Source of the DNA: Campylorhamphus procurvoides | Lineage: Eukaryota; Chordata; Aves; Passeriformes; Dendrocolaptidae | Assembly: GCA_013396655.1 (NCBI GenBank) | Contig: WBMV01002769.1 | Coordinates: 762,656 to 826,655, forward strand | Length of the DNA stretch: 64,000 nucleotides | Direction: 5' to 3' | In this document: positions 1 to 12,801 of the stretch, piece by piece | Layout: each line of letters opens with the position of its first letter | How positions within the stretch are numbered: position 1 is the first letter of the stretch | Position numbers and translations under genes: made by a program | The notes under the pieces: generated by a model | What the model was told of the DNA's origin: nothing | Database searches by the model: none | What the model saw: the letters and a program-made list of their open reading frames with translations, nothing else

Positions 1-3000
1 CACTGATGTTTTAGTTGTTGCTCAGAAGTGCCTGTGCAGTTAAAGGTCTTTTCAGCTTCCCAGGCTCTGTCAGTGAGTGGGTGCACAAGAAGCCAGGAGG
101 GAGCAGGGCCAGGACAGCTGACTCAAACTGGCCAAAGGGATTTTCCTTGGCACAGAACATTATGCTCAGCATATAAACTGAGGAGAGTTGACCATTTTAC
201 TTCTGAATTATCAAAACTGCTGCACATCAGCTCAGACTTTTACACTTCAGAAGAAATATTTTCTTCCTTCAAGGAAACTCAGCCCAAACGTTAACATCAC
301 GAGAAGATTCTGAAACTAGTGCTAAATCGTAGTTTTCTAATTATCACTTGCCTCTCAGTCCCGATCTACCCCGAAGACATCCTCAAAGCCATGAAATTGC
401 CATTTAGGGGTAATATCCCCATAATTTCTCATAAGGCTGAAAACGTGGTAAATCACACAGACAAAATCACTAACTACATGGTTTCTGAGAAAGCTTCTGT
501 CTTAACATTTTGCTTGCAATCACTAAAAAAACTTCACCTCTTGAGAAACTTACATCAAATATGGTATCTAGTAATGCTAAGCAAAATATCCTGGTGTCTG
601 AATGAGGTAAGAACACAACAGGAGGGAGGAAACTGTTTATTTTTCAAGTTACATTATCAATCATATGAGTAATTTGTGACTAATATTGGTTTCAAAGATG
701 TGGAAAAAATATACCCCTTTTGAAAATAAGATTACTTTTTCAGTTATCCCCATGCTACACATGTAAAGCACTGTTGTAGATACTGAAGGGGAAAACATGA
801 TTTTCACCTCTTTTATACTTCACAATTAGATATTTTCCTACATAATAAAGCATTGGCATTATGTTAAAAAGGTTTTTTAAAGTTGTGCATAGATCAGAAT
901 GTAGTAGATAATACAAACATATAAGGAAAATGTTAGATATTGGAATTAGCTGGTTGGTGAAGCATTGCTGTGTTTCTATATTCCCCAAAATATACTTTAA
1001 GAAAATGTTCAATTTTTTTTTGTTATTAAAATAGCATTTTTTTACTACTCAGCAGCTATAGAATGCCTTGGCACCAAAGTACATTGTCAGCTACATCTTT
1101 CCTGAGCAATAGCTCTCATTTTAGATTTTATTTTAAAATTGTAGTTTCTCAGTCCTAAGGAAAAGGTGCCTCTTCTAACTAGTTTCTTTTCCCATCAGAG
1201 ACTGGAGTTCAGCCTAAAATTTCTGCGTATCCTTCTCAGAGCAACATCTACCAAAATGCCCTGCTGTGCCAAGCAGGGCCTTGGAACAAAGCTGGACACC
1301 AGCTTCCCTTGTGTTAATACCTATTGTGTCCTAAATACCTGGAATCTGTTTTATACTCCTGGTAAGCTTAGCATTGCCTTGTCTGAAATGGTGGTTGAAA
1401 ACATGGTTTTCACCCTCCTAAGATTTTGACTCAACTACACAAATAATCCTTTTTGACTGTGACTGATCCATGGCCTTTTAATTTCATGTACTAATTACGT
1501 ATGTGTACAAAAGTACTTTTATTTATGACTTTCCAAATTGTTTTCAATTTCAAAAGCTTTATTTTATTATTCCACTATGGTAACAGATCGTCTTTAACCC
1601 AATGTCCATTTTCATCTGTGCTCCCTCCCTTAGTAACCTGAATTTAGGTGATGGAAACCCAAGCTGAAAAATTCACATAATGCAAAGTTGCATCCTGCAC
1701 ATTTATTGGGTTGACTGAGCTGTGATGCTGCTACTGCAAGTTCTTTTTGGGCAGCATTATACAGCCACTGCTGCCCTGTTTTTATACCCAGACAGGCAGG
1801 GAAATCTTCTCATCCATGCATTCCACATTCTTATTCCAGTGGCTGCTATCACACACTCAGCTGCCAGATCCTTTTCCCGAGGGGTGGACACAATACAAAG
1901 ACTACATTTAACAAGAAAATTCACTGATCAGTGATAAATTCTGAAACTTTCCATTTATTTCTGAATCCAGACAAGAAGTGCAGCTTCCAGGATTTTCCAA
2001 AAAAAACCCAAACAAACGATAATACTTTGACTCAGGTAGTCGAAACACCTTTCAATCACTCTGGCAATGAATAGATGTACTCACCAGATTGTACTACACA
2101 CCTGCAAGATACAGTCAAAAATGAAGCGCTTTGACATTATCCAGGCAAAATTAATTTATTTGACAGATTAAGTTATCATAAATTCAATCAGTTTTGCTGA
2201 ATCCACATTTTTTTCTTAAGAAAATACCCCATGGGGGGAAAAAGATCAGATTTACAGCGATTATGTTTAAGAGCTGACAAGCAATTAAAAAAAAAAATTC
2301 CAACACAATCACCTTGACTGTCTTCTTTGCAAGGATTACATTAATTAACCAGCCGGAAGAGAAACACTGGCTCAAATCAGTGAGTTTTCCCTTTGTCTTT
2401 CACAGGACAAAAAATTCCTTCACAATTTTCCTCTGAATTTCTTGAAATGTTGAGATATTGCTCTTTCGCTGAACTTGGAGTTTCTCAGGATTAGAGCATC
2501 ATTTTTCTGTCAGCTGCTGGTCTCACCCTTTCATACATTTCAGCTGCCTTTCAGGCGGCATCACAAGTATTTAAAGATGGAACAAAACTCTAGCAGTTAA
2601 AAAATACCATGTTTCTGTGAAGAGGTGGGACAGAGGAAGCAAGGGTATGCTCATGGATCATTGCTTCTGTGTCCATCGAGCTTTTTCTTACTGTATATAA
2701 TGAGTAATCACACCTTACCAGTGAACAACACTAATCAGCCTTCAAAACAGCACTTTAGCTCAGAAGAATTTGTTTTTGACAATGTCCCACATGTATCTTT
2801 GGGAGAGGAGTGGGAGGAGGAGAAAAAAAGAAAAAATTCTGCCATCTTTCACAAAAGGAGCATAGAAAAGAAAGATTAACTGCATCTTTCTTTTCCTTTT
2901 TTTTTTTTGAGTGGTCTTCATCATTCTGTAACATAAACTGGCTTTGCTCCACTTCCATCTTTTCCTTCAATTGTTTCACCAGTTCATTGTACCTCAAAAA

Positions 3001-6000
3001 TGTGTTTCTACTATTTCTATCATAAGGTCAAGGCTGCTTAAGAGGACACCAATTTCTACCAACAGGTTCTGCTAAAAGCTAATAAAAGATAAAGTGTTCT
3101 ACCTGATTACAACAGCAACAAGAAAAAGTGGCATTTCAACATTTTCATATGAAATCTGACCTTCAAACTTGTTTTAATAAACAATTATATCATTTCAGTA
3201 ATGATCTGTTTATATTGATCTCACCATGACAGAAATAAGAAGGTCTGAGTTTTCAGGGAAGGTTCTGTTCACCAAAACATGGCTGTTTTTAATGGACTTG
3301 CTCTTTGAACATGAAAAGCAGTTTGGGACATCAGGCAACATTTCACAGGCTGCTTCTTCATCTGCAGTAAAACAGCATCACTTCATTGATTATCTGCATT
3401 TTTTAAATCTAAGATTCTTTTCAAAATATTAACTGTGTCTTTCCTGGAATTCATTAACGGAGCTGGTCTTTAAAATGAAATGCTATATGGATGTGTGGAG
3501 GTGTTTAAAGGCACAGGTGTGATAAGAAGTCAAATCTAATAGAAACTGTATACAATGAAAGCAGTTTCTTTGCCCCTTGGGACATCCTCTTGAATGTCAG
3601 AGTTGAAAAGTTAAGTGCAATACTCCATCCTGAAATTAGTAGCTGAGCCTCATTGCTTTTTCTAGGCAAAATAAAAAATGCAAAGGAAAACATCCCTTTG
3701 AAAAAATTATCCCTGCTTAGACTTCCTATCTAATTATTACTGAGTATAAGGAGGATACATAATCATGATGCTTGTGTGATGCCATTTTTCCCTGATGACG
3801 TTTAAGCATCAGATACTTTCCTTGAAGCACTTTAACTATCCTATGTTAGTCTTAGTTCTGTGACAGTGTGCAAAGCCGATCAGAGGTTTTTCCCTTAATT
3901 TGCTGGAAACGATATAAAATCTGACCATTCTCAGATGGTCTCTCTTTTGTGGTCCCATCTGGTATCAGCATAGAAAAACACAGGAAGTAATGTACTTTAT
4001 GCCACTCTAAAGACCTCTTCTGGGTCTAGTTGTTCAATGTAATTCAGCATGAGAGGCAGCTTAAGATAGCTACTTTGTCAGATGCTAAATCAAAAATGTC
4101 CAATCCAAAACAAGATAGTTTTGCTCAGCATTCATTGCCTCAGACTAGGGGAATCTACTGAGAAATCTACCTCTTCTATTCACAAACAATAGCAGAACAT
4201 TTTTCTTTCTTTTTTTTTTTTTAATTTGAGTATTGATGCATAATCTTCTTTTAATATTCCATTTATCCGTGCAGCTAGAAAACTCAATGCTGAATATTTG
4301 GTTCCTCTTCAACTTACTGCATTCTGAATGTACCAGCACTGATACACTGAACAGTTTTCCACATGCATGGGCACACACATGTGAAGAAAAGTTGTTTCTT
4401 CTGCACACAGCCCACCTCACATTCTCAGCACCTTGGGTGAGGTGTTCCACCTTTGCATTACACCAATTGTGTTTTCTTTCTATTTCTAGGTTGTCCCTCT
4501 CGTGGAAATTAGTAACATAAATCTCTCTTTCGTTAGGTTAGGAGGAAATCTTGACCATCATTAAATAATAATTTGAAAAAATCTAATATTTATATTGCCT
4601 TGGACAATAAGAAACAATGGACTACAGAACTGCAGCTAAGGGCAAAAGGAACACATTGTGGCCACCTTGGGTTTTAGAAGGTAATGTCAAATCTAGGCAA
4701 TGGGCATCATATTTGAAGAAAGACACTTTTCTCAATGTAGAAGACATTTAGCACTAAGGGAAGTGAAGAACTTTTGACACACACAGCTTCACTGGAGTTT
4801 TTCAACAACTATATAAAAAAAATAGAAAATCAAAACCACTGCTATTCCTTATGGTGCAAGTCTAATAAAGAAGTGTGTAGAGTGACTGAAATACCCAGGA
4901 ACAGAGAGATTTGAATGGTGTTCCTAGTTGTTTTTTAATACATGTTGTTCTTTTGCAATCTCTATTAAGAAGTACAAAAATTAACTATTGTGGTTGCCCA
5001 ATGACAGCTATAGAGAATTTAAATGTGAAGGAGAGAGAGGTGAAAGTGAAATGGCCTTCCACCTCCTAGTCAATCTTCAACTTTTACACTGCAGAAGTCT
5101 GAGGTTTTAGGGGAGGAACTTGATCTCCAAACTTCAATAACTCTGTGGCAATGCTCTTCTGCTCTACTCTTCAAAGCAGAGACAAAATCACTGAACTAGA
5201 ACACCTGGTATATATTCCACATGACAGATTTCTAAATTAAAAAGAAGCAGGGAACACACACATTAATTATCTGCCCTCATTGATTGGAATTTAAGCTGAT
5301 CAAATGAGCATGTACCAAACTTCTGCAATATTGAATTTTTGGAACCTCCAAAAGAGAAGGGAGGTGAGAATGGCTGCAGCAAGTACAACCGATTCCCAGG
5401 CTGTCTGCATGTGTCTGCCCCACGTTGCCTTCTCCAGGACCCTTGGGACAGCACAGCCTTTGTCCCGGCTGCCACATCCCCTACCCAGCACTGCAACAGC
5501 TGGGCCAGGCATCTCCCATCCCTGCCTTCACCTCTCACTGCCTCCCAGAGATAGGTGCCTACACGAGAGCAAAGGCAAGTCATTTGTCTGGAGTTACATA
5601 GGAAGTGGAATGCTTTGCAAGGCTTAAATACAGATTTCCAAAGGAACCATGGATGTTCCTCTGAGAATAATTGTGTTTGCCTGTTAGTTATTTCAGTCTG
5701 AAACTGATGAACAAGCAATGGGAATTTAATCACCTGGAAGCAAATCCTGTGAGCAAAACCATAGTATTATTTTTATATACTTTCTCAGGTGTCAAATATA
5801 TCTGGGTCAATTTTCTTCTCTTGCTCAGTGAAGTGTGGTGAGCTGTCCAATTTGACAAGAAAATTTCCAAGACTCCTTTCTGCTGCATCCAGACTAATAC
5901 AGCTGTTAATGTTCCATGACATTTCATGATAAAAATGTACCTTTAGAATACATTCTTATAGAACTTTTCAAGCCTAACTGCTAGGATTTCATACTTTCCT

Positions 6001-8266
6001 CCCACTATAATAGGGATGATGACCTCCTTACTAAAAATATAATCACAAAAAAATGTTACTATAAACCTCCTTTCTGCAAATTAAGAACATTGATTTCTCA
6101 TCACAATGCAGAGCACTGCACATAATGTGCAGAATAATAACTCTATTGAAACATAGATATGCATATGGAAACAGTAAATCATGAACAAGAACAGAGGTTA
6201 TTTTGAATGAAAATAATTCATTAGAGTCTAGTTCTTTCTCATTTCCCTTGCTCTTAACTGAATAAATATCTTTGCTTTTCAATTTTTCCCTTAAATATTC
6301 TCTCTTGTGGCTATTTAAAGATCAGAACTTAATTTAGAAAGGTGTATGCATGTTTAAAAAAAAAAAAAAACAGCAAAACCAAAAGAGGGACAGAAAAGTC
6401 AGACTCAATCAGCTGTGTGAGCATCATTCTTTTCCCCAGGTAAATCAGGCAGCCTGAGGCCAGTTAATCATTCATCGTGTAGAAACAATCAGAAAGTGCT
6501 AGATTTGAACAGAAAGGGTTATCTTGAATATTTCAATAACAAAGATGACTGCATTAGAGAGGCTAGTTCTCAAGTGCTGCATTCTGCAATCTGAATCTCA
6601 CAGCTCTGCTCCAAGCAGCACCATCACTGAAAGGCTCTAAACACCTCTGACTGTTCAGCACTGGTTTGGTCCTGCAAGAAGAATGTAGGAGCGCTGCATT
6701 TATCAACCTGATATCAAAAATATTTGGCATGCATGATTGAATTAACAATAAAATATATGGAAGTTCTGTGGAAGACTGAATTTCTACAGCATTTCAACAG
6801 GAACTGAACTGCCAGCAACAAGTAAAATATCCCATGATTTTATGGTGTGTGTAAAGTATTTTTTGTCTGATAGGATCAAATCAGATTGTGTTTCTCAGGA
6901 AATTTACTATGCAATGAAGGCACCCACCTTATTCATTATTTTGTATAAAAAGCAAAGTTAACATAATGTCTGGTGACCATGTGTGTTTCCAGTGAAGATG
7001 AGAGCATTCCTCCAAACTTCAGCAACAGTAGAAGCAGGAGTAGTAATATACAGCATCAGGAACACAAAAGACTAAAGAACTGAAAGTTAAACTCAATTTT
7101 ACCATAAACTTCCCTTCAGCAAGCTAGTAACTTACGTGGCTGTGCCTTGACATCGCCATCATCACAGCAGAACAGAGGAAAAAAAACTGAATTCATGGAA
7201 TGGTATCAAAGAAAATCTATCAGCATCCATAAAATGGGAATATTTCTGTCAAATGCCATTAAAGCATCAAGTAATATTTAATTTCCAGTTAGTTCACATA
7301 CTACTTCAGTAGTTTCTAATTTGTCAAATATTTTCTGCTCACAAATTACCCAGGAAAACAAGTAACACTATTTTTAAGTATGTCCATTTGTCCCCTTTAC
7401 TGTAAATGGCATGAAAATGTTTCCTCCATGTAGTGAATGTAGCCAGGCTTCCAATCAGTTTTGTAACAAGTACAACATTTGAAGTTTTCTAGCCTCTTTT
7501 TCGAAATACACTCTGAAAATGCATATTATTCAGACTCGATAAAGAAACAACCACCTTGGAAAATCACACATGGAAAATATTACACACAGGTGATTAAACA
7601 CGTGCTAACAATTCTCCTTAAATCCCAATATTTTTAAACACCAAAATGCTTTACCATACACAGACACAATAAAATCACTTTGGTGTGTAGGTAGGTCATG
7701 CATAAATTGGATTTCCACAGCACAGACAAAGGTTACAGAGATATTAGCTGAGAACAATATTGATTACAGCTCTGGCATTTCTCAGCAGAAACTGAAACAC
7801 TCTTCACTGTAAAAGAGTATGACAAATCAAGTTGTCAAACTACATACTTTAGAATCAATCACTGTTGGGGCAGAAGTTTGTGGCATAATTCAGTTTTATG
7901 ACCAAATGTTGCTCAATATAAAGTTATGCATTGTAAAGAGAAGAGCCAGAAATTTTCTTATCCAGAATCAGCTGGTGAAAATTATCTCTTCTCTCTGCAA
8001 AAGTGTGTTTTAGTACTGGCTGAAGTACAGCAAACATGATGCCAAGACCTGACTGAAAGCGAGGTCCTTTTCATACGAGCTTATTTTCATGAGGTTCTTG
8101 TTTTTCAATAGACTTGCTTTACTTCAAATTACTAGGATTTCTGAAATGTTCCAGAAACGTCTGTCTGGGTGAGCTGAGTTCAAACTGCAGTGGTAATCTG
8201 CGTCAGTCCTAGGTCGTTGGACTCCTCTCTCTCTTGAGGACAGTAAGATGACATTTCCACGACTAG
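1..8266 (-). other. OPRK1 3' UTR and downstream flank
   Basis: The beginning of this stretch (8266 downward) must be OPRK1 3' UTR, but its end is unclear. Mammalian OPRK1 has a long 3' UTR, so much of this could be transcribed. An ATTAAA hexamer on the minus strand at 7282-7277 is one possible polyadenylation signal, without strong supporting context. Several minus-strand AATAAA hexamers occur far below (around 1,560-2,155). No neighbouring gene is recognisable. A 15-A run lies at 6356-6370 and a probable SINE remnant near 5,600. Confidence 0.5.
5556..5642 (-). repeat. Ancient MIR-like tRNA-derived SINE remnant
   Basis: The plus strand reads GCAAGTCATTTGTCTGGAGT, then TTACATAGGAAGTGGAATGC and TTAAATACAGATTTCC. 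This follows the reverse complement of the MIR core (AAGT-ACTTGCCCAAGGTCACACAG-AAGT-GG-CAG), as commonly preserved in bird genomes. It is heavily decayed and the boundaries are approximate. A chance resemblance cannot be excluded without an alignment. Confidence 0.45.
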
Positions 8267-8799
8267 TCATACAGGTTTGTTTGTCCCACCTGCTTCCCTC
8301 ATGTAAGTTGGGTCCTGCACAGTGTTTCTGACTCTGCTGGTGCTCTGCCTGTCCATCTTCATCTTAAAGGGGAAGCAGAAGTCCTTGAAACATCTCTTGA
8401 AGTTTTCATCCAAAAACGCATAAAGGATTGGATTGAGGCTGCTGTTGGTATAACCCAAAGCAATACAGAAGTAATAGCTGGATATAGCAGCAGTACTGTG
8501 GGACACATCCCCTAAGGCTTCAACCAGCACGAAAATGTGAATAGGAGTCCAACAGATAATAAAAACTGCCACAACCACAAGGACCAACCTGGTGATGCGA
8601 CGCAGATTTCGATCTTTTTCTCGAGATCCCGAGAGAAGTCGTACGCTTTTAAGGCGCAGGATCATCAGAGTATAGCAAACAATTATAATGAGAACTGGAA
8701 TAACGAATGCAAAGACAAAGACACAGATTTTCATGAAGATGTCCCACCACACGTAATCTCTGTCTGGAAATTGCAAGGAGCATTCTGTGCTAGCAGTAT
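8267..8799 (-). CDS. OPRK1: OPRK1 last coding exon: ECL2, TM5-TM7 and C-tail
   Basis: The exon starts after TTTCATTCCTAG (AG at 8801-8800), completes Asp205 and encodes residues 206-381, ending at TGA (8269-8267). It contains ECL2 with Cys211, TM5 with Lys228 and Pro239, the basic ICL3 ([12 protein letters not shown]), TM6 with CWTP (Trp288) and His292, Glu298 (6.58, the kappa-selectivity address residue), TM7 with Tyr313, Tyr321 and NPILY at 327-331, and helix 8 with Cys341 and Cys346. Cys346 is equivalent to the palmitoylated human Cys345. The terminal NKPV is the PDZ-type ligand known from mammalian receptors. Differences from human cluster in ECL2 (TAST for VDVI, Arg218 for Asp), ECL3 (Asp302) and the C-tail (TYMREAGG). 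Confidence 0.98.
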
Positions 8800-11700
8800 C
8801 TAGGAATGAAAGAAGCAAGAAGAAAATTGTGTTATTATTAGATATTCTAAACAACATAAATACCATAGCATAAGCATTAAATCACTCTAAGGAAAGCTTT
8901 CAGTTACCATTGAAACCGGTATTATGCAGCTGTCTCTAGAAATTACTGAGGGTTTGGGGCTTTTTAAAATGCATAACATTGTATAAAAATTTACTTCCCA
9001 TGGGAGGATCTAAAAAAGCAGAGCACAAAACCAAAAATTTGTAAAGATGTTTTCATTTGAATCTCACTGAAATTTAAAGTCAGAATGAGTACCAGGTTCA
9101 TTGGAATAGAAGTCTCACCATTATTTTCAAACTACATGTGTTTTTGTCTGTTGGTGGAGATAGATTTTTGATATCATGAATGGTGAAAGCTGAAGGAGGC
9201 TTTGATCGTGGGAAGAATTTGCCAATATATGGTAATTGTGTAGTAATCTTTTCCTGTGTGCCTTCTTCAGCACAAATGGCATACACGTATTTGCATTCAG
9301 AAAAACTTATTTGCTGGCAACAGCTTCTTTTCTGCTAAATAGAAGCAAATAAAATATGTATGTGTATGAAGTCAAAAAGAAGCTACTCTTTTTGCATATC
9401 ATGTCACTGAAAATGCAACCTGTGCAGAGACTGCAGAGTCTGGGCCACTGAGACCAGCTCAATACCATTCCGAATGCCCATGCCAGGATTCAGAGTCACA
9501 GGGTGTCACTTGATTTTATGTTACAGAAATATTTCATCTGAGCAGAGGTGGCTAAGGAATGCAATATTTGGGGTTTCATTTGTGGGCCTCATAGAAACCT
9601 TCCAGCATACAGAACATAAGGAAGGACAAGTAATAAGATAAATGAAAAGGCAAGAGAAGGGGTAAATTTACAACTGCTGTCAGCAGTTGAACTCCGCTGA
9701 AGACAAATCAAGGTAACACAGGGATTTTTCACTCTGAATTTTATCCTCTAAAGCCGTGTATTGTTCTTTGGAATTTTATCATTTTCCCTATTGAATTTTT
9801 CATTCCTCTACAAATTATTATGTATTGATTTTTACTGAATCAAATCTAAGGGTGGAATGATTCAGTATACTCTTGCACATCATTTTTTCATATCTGTCTC
9901 TAGCAGGACTAGCCATAAAAAACATCAAGACATGTTTCCCTGCTATAGAAATACTTCACAAAACAAAAAGACATTGAAGAGAATTTGTTTTGAAAAACAA
10001 CTAGAAGCAGAAATTATCATCATTGTGTCATACAGACATTTCCATGGTTACATATCAGAAAGCAGTTACTGGGTGATATGGAGTATTAAAACATTCAAAT
10101 AGATATAGTTAGCTAAAAGCTAAATATTTTGAGGTTTTATTTTAAATATTATATATAATGGATGATTCTGAAAGATGAAAATTGAAAAGACATTTTTCAA
10201 GCCTGATGCAGTTTGCTAAGACGGCAGCACAAGTATGACTTAACAGTCAATTTAGCTAAATCCCTTGTCATCTAGGTTTTCACATAGGTACTTACTTTTT
10301 TTCTATAAATGTCAATAATCATCTTGAAATAAGTTTTCACATCAATTATTCCTATTTTCTGTAGTAGACCATGGTTTAGCAACAACCATAAACCCAGGAT
10401 GCAGTTACACTATCTAGTAAAGCGGCATCCAGATGTGCAGGTCTGCATAAAACTGAAGTGTGATCATGGATGACTGCTCTGGACCACATCCACTGAAACC
10501 CACTTGCAGCAGAAATGGCTGCCTCAGACCTACTGACATAATTTCATGTATTTATCAAAATTATTATGTCATGCTTGCTACATTTTACTGTAATTTGTTG
10601 TTAGCAATGGTATTTTAGAATTCCATATTATCAAACGAAAATTTAATTATTGTCTTGTATCTCATTAGAGCTCACTTTCCATGAAAAATCTTATTCTAAA
10701 TTAATTAATATTCATGTATTCCACTTGATGTATGCAATACTTTGACTTGTATGGAACTCATTTACATTTTTCCAGTTTACTGGGAAATTGGCAATCAATC
10801 AATAAAAAATCTTGTCATAATGCCCAATATCATAATAATTTTCTGGAATGTTGGAAGAGAATAAAATCCAATTTATATTTTATTTTTACTACCTGAAAAG
10901 ATGCAGAACTACATATAGCGTCACAAACTAAGAACCTAAGATTTCATACTGACCTTTTCAACATTGAAAGCCCAGTATTCCAATTATATTGATATATTTA
11001 AGGAAAAATATTGCATCCCAGATGGTATTTTAGTGCAAATATACTTTAAAATATGTTTGCTAAGCTACCTTTAAAGATTAATCTTAATCTTGACATGGGA
11101 AATATATATATTAGATACATTATTGATTGCATTGCTTTCAGGCATCCATACTCCTCTGTGCTGACACACCTGGGAGCAATTCCATACTGGGATAACAAAA
11201 TGGACTAACTGAATGTAATGGTTTTACCAGTAGTTTCCTGGTAACTAAGGTCATAACTAAGGAAGTATTCCATCTCATTTCTTTACGTAAGCAANGAGCC
11301 TAGTGAAGGAACTTTAAATACAATCACTTTTCATTTGATGTTCAGTTGTTGCTTACATGTGAATCCAGCAGAGGCCCTGAAGCATATGAAAAATGACTGT
11401 TTTGGCCAACATAACATAAAGATTCAGTCCCAAGCTCCAGCTGTCAGACAAAGGGAGGATTCTTCCTTTGCCCCTCAGCATTTATCAGAGTAATTCATGA
11501 ACACACCAGATAAGGTAATTGACACTAAATGCTCAAGAGAGACCTTAGATCAGACAAGCAAGGATGAAGAGTAGTGGTTGACAAGCATTTGCCAATATTT
11601 CCAACCTCATTTAGCCCAGATGAGCTCTGTATTACCAGTCTCTGTTTCATAAGTTAAAAGAAAAGGGCTGCCTGCCATGTGGTGTGGCAAAAGCATTTAG

Positions 11701-12448
11701 TCATTGCTGCCCTCCAAGCACCCCATTGATCTAAATGTGATGCTGACAGTGAATGACAGGAATATTCCATTAGTTAGACATGCTCCAACAAAACACCTGC
11801 CTGAGTCTATGTCCCATGGCCTTCAAGATCTCCTATGTAACAAGACAATCATTCTTCCCAAATATGCCTGGAAGTTAGTTTCCTGAGCAAGGCATTGTTT
11901 TATAGAACCTGTCAAAACTTTACTAGGGAGGAGAATTACAGAACTGCAGACCAGGACACTTTATCCCTGAAAGGACTACAAGAAGAGTTTCCAGAGGACT
12001 TTCTTGTCACTTGCACAGCAGAAGACAAATAGCAACAACAAAATCTATATAGCTTCTTGTTTCTGCTCTTGGAAATTTATCACAACTACTCTCACAACAC
12101 CTACAAAGAGCACTTTAAGCCCACATTTCAGGTTTCAACCTAAACTGATCCTAGATTTGTCCAGTGTGAATAAATTCCTAACTTTTTTCCCCTGCTGCCT
12201 GCTAGTAGTTCTTGATGGTCTCACTCTAGCACATACAATCCTCCAAAGTGCACTTTCTTCTTTTAGTTGACCAGGACATCCTTAAATTTTTTATATATCA
12301 TATTGTAATATTCCACATTACATTTCAAAATATCAGGAATTATATATTTTTTTGAAGAAGGAATCAGCCAGGACTAATCAATATTTGAATCTATATTTTA
12401 TGTCAATTTAGAAATAAAGACTGAATTTTGAATGATGCTCACACTCAC
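8800..12448 (-). other. OPRK1: OPRK1 intron between middle and last coding exons (3,649 bp)
   Basis: The intron is bounded by GTGAGT (donor, from 12448) and CCTAG (acceptor, ending 8800). It is AT-rich with no ORF of note and no transposable element I can identify. One ambiguous base (n) is at 11295. The AT-rich stretch around 10,600-10,740 has ATTA-type homeodomain-like motifs but nothing conclusive. Confidence 0.85.
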
Positions 12449-12801
12449 CTTCTCTGACTTTGATACCCCCAAGAACTATTGCCGATATACCAACAGATGA
12501 GGACAACAGCCAGATACAGATGTTAATTATCTTTGCTTTGAGAGGCGTACGGAAGTCCAGAGCCTTCACAGGGTGACACACGGCAATGTATCGGTCAACA
12601 CTCATCATGGTCAGTGTGAATATGCTGGTAAACATGTTATAATAGTCAATAGATATAACTATTTTACACAGCACATCACCAAAGGGCCAAGAGTTCATCA
12701 GGTACTCGGTGCTTTGGAAAGGCATAGTCGTGGTAACTAATGCATCTGCCATAGCCAGGTTGAAAATGTAGATGTTGGTTGCTGTCTTCATCTTTGTGTA
12801 C
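12449..12801 (-). CDS. OPRK1: OPRK1 middle coding exon: ICL1 to TM4
   Basis: This 353-nt exon completes Arg87 and encodes residues 88-204 plus the first base of Asp205. It begins after TTTTTCACACAG and ends AGA GAA G before GTGAGT. It covers ICL1 (YTKMKTATN), TM2 with Asp106 (2.50), ECL1 with WPFGD, TM3, ICL2 and TM4. Key residues are Cys132 (disulfide partner of Cys211), Asp139 (3.32, the salt-bridge anchor for the amine of opioid ligands) and the DRY motif at 156-158. The sequence is nearly identical to human OPRK1 except for a few positions. Glu119, where human has Val118 (2.63), is the most notable; Ile200 replaces a human Thr. No frameshift or stop is seen. Confidence 0.97.

Noticed and set aside
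5263..5733. 156-codon minus-strand open frame
   Set aside because: No recognisable domain, located in a locally GC-richer stretch where long frames are expected, with several overlapping open frames on both strands. One frame of this size is within chance for 64 kb in six frames.
6356..6370. 15-A run as the tail of a processed pseudogene
   Set aside because: No coding remnant or target duplication could be found upstream on the plus strand.
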